37,276 nucleotides of DNA from JANMDR01 sp031376425 (GTDB lineage: Bacteria > Pseudomonadota > Gammaproteobacteria > Burkholderiales > Usitatibacteraceae), in the NCBI GenBank assembly GCA_031376425.1, contig JANMDR010000008.1, forward strand, positions 1 through 37,276, written 5' to 3'. The translations under genes and the position numbers were made by a program. The stretch's first letter is position 1. The number at the start of each line of letters is the position of its first letter. Under the pieces are notes generated by a model. It saw nothing but the letters and a program-made list of their open reading frames with translations, was not told the DNA's origin and ran no database searches. Of the stretch, positions 32,501 through 37,276 are shown in pieces.

Positions 32501-32603
32501 GAGGTAGATTCACTCTGTCGCAGGCGTACAGGATCACCGCCGTTGTTTGAGCCTCGCCTACCATTGGCATGCGCCCAAACAGAAATGGAATTAACGCGCG
32601 CTC

Positions 32604-32770
32604 TTAACCGCCGCGCACGGGTTCAGGTTTACGTTGAAGGTGCGCAATATTTGTGAAGGCATGCTTACGCATAAGTATGATCACCTTCGTACTTTATTGA
32701 TCACCTTCGTACTTTATTGAGCATCTTCGGGCACTCGCCATCGCCCTCCCCTCCCCCTCACACCACACAC
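32604..32770 (-). pseudogene. Decayed duplicate of the RepA-type ATPase C-terminus
   Basis: Read on the minus strand from about 32770, the sequence encodes GGRWRVPEDAQ and then a stop. Once one 20-bp repeat unit is removed, it goes on to RKHAFTNIAHLQRKPEPV and ends RGG-stop at 32604. This aligns with the end of the neighbouring ATPase (WRLPEDNQ ... AFANNEYLRYKTE) at identical spacing: 12 codons between the two blocks, then AFxNxxxLxxKxE. It is therefore the remnant of a related gene, broken by an internal TAA and by a frameshifting 20-bp duplication. The rest of 32338-32950 shows no gene. Confidence 0.6.
32681..32720. repeat. 20-bp perfect tandem duplication
   Basis: TCACCTTCGTACTTTATTGA occurs twice back to back (32681-32700 and 32701-32720). 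It lies inside the decayed RepA tail and shifts its frame by two bases. Only two copies are seen, so an iteron origin is not supported. Confidence 0.9.
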
Positions 32771-32950
32771 ACACACTACTACACATTATTACCACCTGCG
32801 CCGCCAGTTCTCGGTAGCTCACTAACGCCGCATCAAGGTTACCCCGGCAGCACGCACGGCGTGACTGAAATCTAAAGGCTAATACAAGGCGCACACGATA
32901 CGTCAAAAAATACGCCAGCACCTCCACTAAAATACCTCACTTGGCGCATT

Positions 32951-34213
32951 TTAGTGTTCAGTTTTATAGCGAAGATACTCATTATTTGCGAAGGCGCTCA
33001 TACTCTTTTGTGGGGTTGCCTTCGCATTTTGTTGGTTGTCTTCGGGCAATCGCCAAGACCACCCACCTTTAAAGCTATCCTTAAATGCTTTAATTTTTAG
33101 CTTCTTTTTTGCGCGGTGCACGGTAACCATCGGCACGCCAGCGTTCCTAGCTGCTGCATCAACGCGTTTTTTCTCCACGGCACCATCATTAAGTAGGTCA
33201 CTCAAAAAAGCGCACGCGTCCCCCAGGGCGCTATAGTCTTCTTCACCATACCCTTCAGCGTCCGCCAAAATTTCCCGTGCCGTGCCCTCCAACGGTTTGC
33301 CCCAAGCCACATAAGCAGCAACAATGTTTCGATACGCTAGCAATTCCATTTGCGTAAGGTCATAAGCAAAGCCACCGCCATCACTGCCAATATTTGATTT
33401 TGAACGCATCAGTACTCGGCTTGGCTCGCCGTCTGCTGCACCTTGATTTTTTGCCGCCACCAGCACCACACGCGCCAGCGCTGCAAACGCGATTGAGCCT
33501 ATTACCCGTTCCGTGGTTTCCCGGCCTGCAGTGCCTTTAGAAAAATGCGTAATACCGATTACCGCGCAGTTTAATGCGGCACCAAGGTCAACCAACGGTT
33601 GCAAGCCTTTGCGCGTGTCACCATTGCTATTAGCGTCGCCTTTCACCGCTGAAACAATAGGATCAACGATTAATAAGCGCACATTGCCCAGTGCTTGCGC
33701 CGCCTTTTCTAGCTTTGGCATATCAGTAGCTGGGTCAAACGGTTGTTTGCCTTTTATGCCGTTTGTACCTTCCACAAAATGCACTTTATAAACATCGGCA
33801 CCCGCTGCAATTAAGCGGGGAACTAACGTGGTTGCAGGGTCATCTTCACCGCTCCAAATCAACACATTACCGTTCGTAGCTTGGGTGCCGTCCGGCCAAC
33901 AGCCGCCGCTTGAAACAGTAGCGGCAAATGCAATCGCCAAGGTGGTTTTTCCGGTGCCGGGCGAGCCACCCAAAATATGAAATTTACCCGCCGCTAACCA
34001 TCCATCCCAAAGCCAGTTTATGGCTTCCGGAACAATATCTGCCGCACAGGTTAAGGTGACTTGTTGAGTTTGCGACTGAACGGCTTCGGGTGCAGCCGTG
34101 CCGTGTTGGAAATAAAGTGCTTCCGCCGTTGCGACGGCGCTCTTTATTGCACTTGCCACCGCGTTATCACCGTAATGCGCCGCCATATCGTTAAAATCAG
34201 TTCCATCAATCAT
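32951..34213 (-). CDS. RepA-type AAA ATPase (replicative helicase-like)
   Basis: The 420-residue protein is a RecA-fold hexameric-type ATPase of the RepA/AAA_25 group used by plasmids, prophages and satellite elements to open DNA for replication. Walker A is GGSPGTGKTT (about residues 82-91), an arginine-rich EDDPATTLVPRL region follows, and Walker B is RLLIVDPIVSAV (about 162-173), then a sensor segment VIGITHFSKG. A winged-helix-like C-terminus has VDAARNAGVPMVTVHRAKKK. The start ATG 34213 overlaps the primase stop (ATGA) and is preferred over an upstream in-frame start at 34249. Last intact gene of the element operon. Confidence 0.88.
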   Translation of the reverse strand: MIDGTDFNDMAAHYGDNAVASAIKSAVATAEALYFQHGTAAPEAVQSQTQQVTLTCAADIVPEAINWLWDGWLAAGKFHILGGSPGTGKTTLAIAFAATVSSGGCWPDGTQATNGNVLIWSGEDDPATTLVPRLIAAGADVYKVHFVEGTNGIKGKQPFDPATDMPKLEKAAQALGNVRLLIVDPIVSAVKGDANSNGDTRKGLQPLVDLGAALNCAVIGITHFSKGTAGRETTERVIGSIAFAALARVVLVAAKNQGAADGEPSRVLMRSKSNIGSDGGGFAYDLTQMELLAYRNIVAAYVAWGKPLEGTAREILADAEGYGEEDYSALGDACAFLSDLLNDGAVEKKRVDAAARNAGVPMVTVHRAKKKLKIKAFKDSFKGGWSWRLPEDNQQNAKATPQKSMSAFANNEYLRYKTEH

Positions 34214-35055
34214 AGGGGCACCCCTGTAAAAGTTGGCACAGCTACACAACCATTAACGGCAAGCGCTGCTGCTGTGGCTTTGGTCATGCCGGTGTTACCA
34301 ACGGTGTTTCTGTCATCATCGGCACATAAAATAATGGGCAGGGCAGGAAACTTTGCCCGCATGGTTATAGCCACAGGTTCAAGGTTACCTGCATCAAAGG
34401 CCACCGCCACCAAATAGCCCGTTACTTGGCGAACGGTGGCACCGGTGGCAAAGCCTTCGGCAATACACAATGCGGTAGCGCCAGATGTATTACCGATGCT
34501 GTAATAGCACCCGCGCTTGCGGCCTCCGGTTAAAAAGCGCTTGCTGCCGTCCCCATCAATAAACTGTAGTGAATGTAAGGCCGCGCCATCGCGCACGGGG
34601 ATAAGCAACGCACCTTTGTGGATGCGGGTGCCGTGCGCAGTGATACGTTTACGCACAAGATAGGGGTGGTTTGCGGGTGCTGGTTTAGCCCTGTTCCATA
34701 TCTTGGCCGCTATCTTTGCCGCTTGGGCATGCTTAGCGGCTTCATGCGTAGCGTTGGCAGCCTTAGCATCGGCCAATTGCTGCTTGAAGGCATCACGCTG
34801 GGCTGCAGTTTGCAACGCCGTTAAGGGTAGCAGCGGCGCTTCACGAGCGGCATGCCAGCTCGTACTTAAATCCGTGGAATAATCGCCGTAAACACCGCCT
34901 GAACCATCCGCAAATAGCTTGCACCATGCGGCCTTGTTGGCTCTACCTTTGCCAGCACCAGCAAAGCGCAGCATCTTCTCTGGTTCAATATGTGTTGGCG
35001 GTGATAAGCCTGCAAGCCGCATGGCTTCAATGAATTGGAAGGTATTGTTATTCAT
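34210..35055 (-). CDS. Toprim-domain primase of a P4-like element
   Basis: The 281-residue protein has an N-terminal region with a WCKLFADGSGGVYGDYST segment, as in DUF7146/P4-type primases, a Lys/Ala-rich linker, and a C-terminal Toprim_3 domain. That domain has catalytic Glu in LCIAEGFATGATV (about residues 202-214) and the DxD motif in IILCADDDRN (about 246-255). It would make primers for element replication. It lacks the helicase domain of full-length P4 alpha, which is supplied by the next gene. The start at 35055 sits in an ATGA overlap with the small upstream ORF; a TTG at 35073 would be too far upstream. Confidence 0.85.
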   Translation of the reverse strand: MNNNTFQFIEAMRLAGLSPPTHIEPEKMLRFAGAGKGRANKAAWCKLFADGSGGVYGDYSTDLSTSWHAAREAPLLPLTALQTAAQRDAFKQQLADAKAANATHEAAKHAQAAKIAAKIWNRAKPAPANHPYLVRKRITAHGTRIHKGALLIPVRDGAALHSLQFIDGDGSKRFLTGGRKRGCYYSIGNTSGATALCIAEGFATGATVRQVTGYLVAVAFDAGNLEPVAITMRAKFPALPIILCADDDRNTVGNTGMTKATAAALAVNGCVAVPTFTGVPL

Positions 35056-35222
35056 ATTGCAGCCCACCAACACATAATGCTTTTACGTGGCTTAATATTG
35101 GAGTACACTGTACGTAGAGTTTGCTTTTCTAGGGCTACACGGTTGCCGCCGTCGTAGCCCTTTCCATTGGTGGGCGGTTTATGTCTTGGTCTATGTATTG
35201 GCGTATAGATTAGCTTAGGCAT
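35052..35222 (-). CDS. 56-residue small protein between alpA and primase
   Basis: ATG at 35222 shares its A with the alpA stop (TAATG). The TGA at 35054-35052 overlaps the primase ATG (ATGA). The frame fills the 170-bp gap exactly with no internal stop. It encodes a basic protein beginning MPKLIYTPIHRPRHKPP, with a central GYDGGNRVALE segment and a hydrophobic CWWAAI end. A strong hairpin lies inside (35131-35161, AGGGCTAC pairing with GTAGCCCT), as does an 11-bp palindrome GTACACTGTAC (35103-35113). No family is recognised. The exact fit of start and stop to both neighbours is the evidence that it is translated. Confidence 0.6.
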   Translation of the reverse strand: MPKLIYTPIHRPRHKPPTNGKGYDGGNRVALEKQTLRTVYSNIKPRKSIMCWWAAI

Positions 35223-35425
35223 TATTCCACCTCATCATAAGCACGCCGAGCTAAAAACTTATCCACCGCCGCCACATCCCACACCGTCGTGCTTGCGCCT
35301 AGTTTGAAAGGCTTTGGGAAGGTGCCGTTTTTAACCCAGCGCCAAATAGTTGCGGGGCTTACGGGTAGCTTGCCAGGCTTGCCGTTTACGGTCGCTAAAG
35401 CGCTTATTCGTATGGTCTTCATCAT
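35222..35425 (-). CDS. alpA: AlpA-family excisionase/transcriptional regulator
   Basis: The 67-residue winged helix-turn-helix protein has the AlpA/MerR-like signature SPATIWRWVKNGTFPKPFKL (about residues 23-42) and a C-terminal WDVAAVDKFLARR. AlpA-type proteins activate integrase or excisionase genes and sit at the head of P4-like islands. GGAGT (35435-35431) is well placed before the two adjacent ATG codons (35425, 35422). First gene of the coupled operon to the left. Confidence 0.9.
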   Translation of the reverse strand: MMKTIRISALATVNGKPGKLPVSPATIWRWVKNGTFPKPFKLGASTTVWDVAAVDKFLARRAYDEVE

Positions 35426-35512
35426 TTAACACTCCTGTATTGAACACTGCTGCCGGAAAAAGCACAGTGCCTTTTCCTAACATGCAATGCCTACAGGTGC
35501 GATTATGCGCGG

Positions 35513-35541
35513 ATATTATTTTTTCTGCTTACGTTATTCAA
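35513..35541 (-). promoter_or_regulatory. Candidate promoter of the alpA operon
   Basis: On the minus strand TTGAAT (35541-35536) and TAATAT (35518-35513) are separated by exactly 17 bp, about 90 bp upstream of alpA. Each hexamer matches the sigma-70 consensus at four of six positions. The rest of the 35426-35726 gap shows no gene or obvious att site. Confidence 0.4.
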
Positions 35542-35726
35542 AGTCGCAGGGGGGGCTAAGTTTCTTTCAGCGTCGCATTTAAAGATCATGTTGTTGGCTT
35601 ACTCTTGCGTGCAGAAAATCACGGGAATGAGATGAAGCGGCTGATGCTGTGTCATACAACATCATTGCGTATTACCCGATTGCACTGCTCAATGAAACCG
35701 CGTAGCTAATAGCCCAATGCCCCCTG

Positions 35727-37276
35727 CTAAACCGCCTGCGCCACCAAGGCATTGGCGATGGCCTGTTGCTGCTGGTTGGCTTGTTGAATGCCGGTTTTGA
35801 GTTGATCGCAGAGCGCCATTAGGGCATCGACTTTGGCGACGATGCGGTGTTGTTCGGCAACGGGAGCTAGTGGAAATAGCGAGTTTCGCCCGTCATCTGT
35901 TCCTAGTCTCGGCATTTTCATCCCATAGCTTCGAACGTTCACATAATCGATAAAATGTGGAGCTTTCAGTGCATACATAAAATATTTACTCTCGAACGGA
36001 CCATAACAACGCACTGGCAATATTTCAGTTGTGCAGACTCCATCCTCGTCCGCGATTGCTACTTTATTTAAATAAGGGCGAAGCTTTCCATATAGAACGT
36101 CACCTTTTTTAAAGGCATTTTTGTCGCTTAAAGATTGCTTTTCAGAAAATCGGTTTTTCTGAAAAATTTTTGATGTATTTTTTTCAATATCCTCTAAATC
36201 TAGCACCCATGTTTCATTAGAAATGAAATCTAATTTTTCAGTAATACCAAAGTTAGTTATGCTTCCTAGCCGTACCCACACCCAACTTTTCGGCAACTCA
36301 AACGGCTTTTCATCCTCACTAATCGCCGCAAGCGGTTTTTCTTTCTTGAGCTTCCCCGCGGCAATCAGCTTGGCTTTTTCGGCTTGTATGCGCTTTAGGA
36401 GTTCGCTGGCGGGTTCGTCGGTGGCGTCTTGCGGGGCGAGTTTACCCATTACGGCTAGTTGTAATAAGGTTTGTTTTAGGGCGTCTATGCTGGTTTCAGT
36501 GGTGAATAGCACATCAAAATGAGCGTAGATGCGTTGCCAGTTGGCATTAAATTCTGTGGCGTTTTGGCTTTGGGTAAGCGTGGCAAGCAACTGGCTCACC
36601 AAAGTTTCATGCGCACCCTGCGCGTTGCCGTGCTGTTGCTCTAACTGGTCGCACAGCGCCATAAGTTCATCCACTTTGGCGACGATACGGTGTTGCTCGG
36701 CGAGGGGGGGCAAATAAACTATTAGCTTTTCCATAGCTGCTTTCGTCATGTGAATCATCATGACGCCATGCCCAGACGATTTAATCTTTTGCGTTTGCTC
36801 AAGTAAAAAAGTGTAAAGGTAGCGCTTGTAAAGTTGGTCTGGCAGATATAAATCAAGTTTCCAAATATGATAATGAAATATAGATCTTTCACCTTCCCAT
36901 ATAAACGGGCCAAAAGATGCTGACCAAGCAAAGAGCAAATCTCCTGCATTGCAATATTTAGCTTCCTCCAATATTAGATCGGAGTAATACCATGAGTCCG
37001 ACGTGAACAAATTACCTACTCGAAGCACGGGTACGCCTTGAGCAAGAAGCTCTTCTTTTTTGTAGGCTCTGCCGTTTACTATATTTACCAAATCTGCCAA
37101 TCGCGCCCACTGCCACCCCATAGGCAACTCAAACGACTTTTCATCCTCCCCAATTGCCGCAAGCGGCTTTTCCTCTTTAAGCTTCCCCACCGCAACGAGT
37201 TTGGCTTTTTCCGCCTGTATGCGCTTGAGTAACACACTCGCCGGTTCATCACGTGCGTCTTGCGGCACGAGTTTGC
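35727..37276 (-). CDS. hsdS: Type I restriction-modification specificity subunit HsdS, 5' end cut off
   Basis: At least 516 residues of HsdS are present, and the frame stays open to the window edge, so the N-terminus is missing. Two target recognition domains are visible, each starting after an ELLKRIQAEKAKL-type helix: one at FELPMGWQWARLADLV, one at FELPKSWVWVRLGSITNFG. Each is followed by a central conserved helix (PLAEQHRIVAKVDELMALCD; PVAEQHRIVAKVDALMALCD). HsdS chooses the bipartite DNA target for the HsdR/HsdM complex; hsdM and hsdR are not in view. The recognition domains, especially around 36050-36290, look more AT-rich than the conserved parts, as expected from domain exchange. Confidence 0.9.
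   Translation of the reverse strand, partial: KLVPQDARDEPASVLLKRIQAEKAKLVAVGKLKEEKPLAAIGEDEKSFELPMGWQWARLADLVNIVNGRAYKKEELLAQGVPVLRVGNLFTSDSWYYSDLILEEAKYCNAGDLLFAWSASFGPFIWEGERSIFHYHIWKLDLYLPDQLYKRYLYTFLLEQTQKIKSSGHGVMMIHMTKAAMEKLIVYLPPLAEQHRIVAKVDELMALCDQLEQQHGNAQGAHETLVSQLLATLTQSQNATEFNANWQRIYAHFDVLFTTETSIDALKQTLLQLAVMGKLAPQDATDEPASELLKRIQAEKAKLIAAGKLKKEKPLAAISEDEKPFELPKSWVWVRLGSITNFGITEKLDFISNETWVLDLEDIEKNTSKIFQKNRFSEKQSLSDKNAFKKGDVLYGKLRPYLNKVAIADEDGVCTTEILPVRCYGPFESKYFMYALKAPHFIDYVNVRSYGMKMPRLGTDDGRNSLFPLAPVAEQHRIVAKVDALMALCDQLKTGIQQANQQQQAIANALVAQAV
36294..36443 (-). repeat. Internal 150-bp repeat of hsdS, inner copy
   Basis: This 150-bp segment matches 37125-37274 end to end without gaps. 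Both encode the LLKRIQAEKAKL helix and the FELP entry to a recognition domain. They give a site for homologous swapping of specificity domains. Confidence 0.8.
37125..37274 (-). repeat. Internal 150-bp repeat of hsdS, outer copy
   Basis: Partner of 36294-36443, in the same orientation, separated by 681 bp. The two are similar but not identical, which fits old duplication within one gene rather than recent copying. Confidence 0.8.

Noticed and set aside
32590..32650. tRNA gene or tRNA-derived att site (GGTTCAGG motif)
   Set aside because: No cloverleaf arms could be matched around the motif, and the bases are explained by the decayed RepA tail.
32681..32720. Tandem repeats as iterons of a replication origin
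   Set aside because: Only two copies exist and they lie inside a recognisable decayed gene tail; no AT-rich unwinding region with further copies is adjacent.
35131..35161. Hairpin as an intrinsic terminator or riboswitch between alpA and primase
   Set aside because: It lies inside an open frame coupled to both neighbours and has no T run on the transcribed strand, so termination there would cut the operon.
1..37276. CRISPR array
   Set aside because: No set of regularly spaced direct repeats was seen anywhere in the window.

Overview
The window looks like a chromosomal stretch of a proteobacterium, most likely a betaproteobacterium (Burkholderiales-like). The basis is gene content and order rather than any marker gene: gloB next to a yafS-type methyltransferase, rnhA and dnaQ; tsaE followed by amiC, with queG divergent; a class I fumarase beside a UPF0114 membrane protein; and a TldD/PmbA pair. 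Base composition is roughly balanced and codon use looks uniform through the housekeeping part. No rRNA, tRNA or CRISPR array was recognised.

Positions 1-24,400 are core or slow-changing genome. In order they hold the end of a DUF1800 protein with its DUF1501 partner; a leftward tsaE-amiC-acetyltransferase group; rightward queG-DUF429; a frameshifted gene remnant; a leftward hybrid histidine kinase; leftward methyltransferase-rnhA-dnaQ; rightward gloB, a GNAT acetyltransferase and an S10 peptidase; a TldD/PmbA pair; a membrane diguanylate cyclase; and a leftward metabolic group (citrate-lyase-type C-C lyase, acyl-CoA ligase, UPF0114 protein, class I fumarase).

Positions 24,400-28,000 are accessory. 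A Phd/VapC-type toxin-antitoxin pair with a palindromic operator is followed by a block that reads as integron gene cassettes with no integrase in view. Three rightward ORFs (a small basic protein, an unknown acidic protein and a secreted trypsin-like protease) are separated by attC recombination sites. The site at 26742-26855 is textbook: its arms pair almost perfectly apart from two single unpaired bases. The block is bounded by a 52-bp imperfect direct repeat (25430-25481 and 27869-27920).

Positions 28,000-32,340 hold a Tat-type dienelactone hydrolase, a decayed LytTR regulator tail, a large secreted beta-propeller protein and a second toxin-antitoxin pair (ParE/Phd type).

Positions 32,340-37,276 are part of a P4-like integrative or satellite element on the minus strand: AlpA regulator, an undescribed 56-residue ORF, Toprim primase and RepA-type AAA ATPase. 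The four genes are joined by 1- to 4-nt stop/start overlaps. Beyond the RepA stop lies a decayed second copy of the RepA C-terminus, so the element has been rearranged or has replaced an older relative. A type I restriction specificity subunit (HsdS), cut by the window edge, lies upstream of alpA.

Short dispersed palindromes with a shared CCCCTA tail sit in several intergenic gaps.
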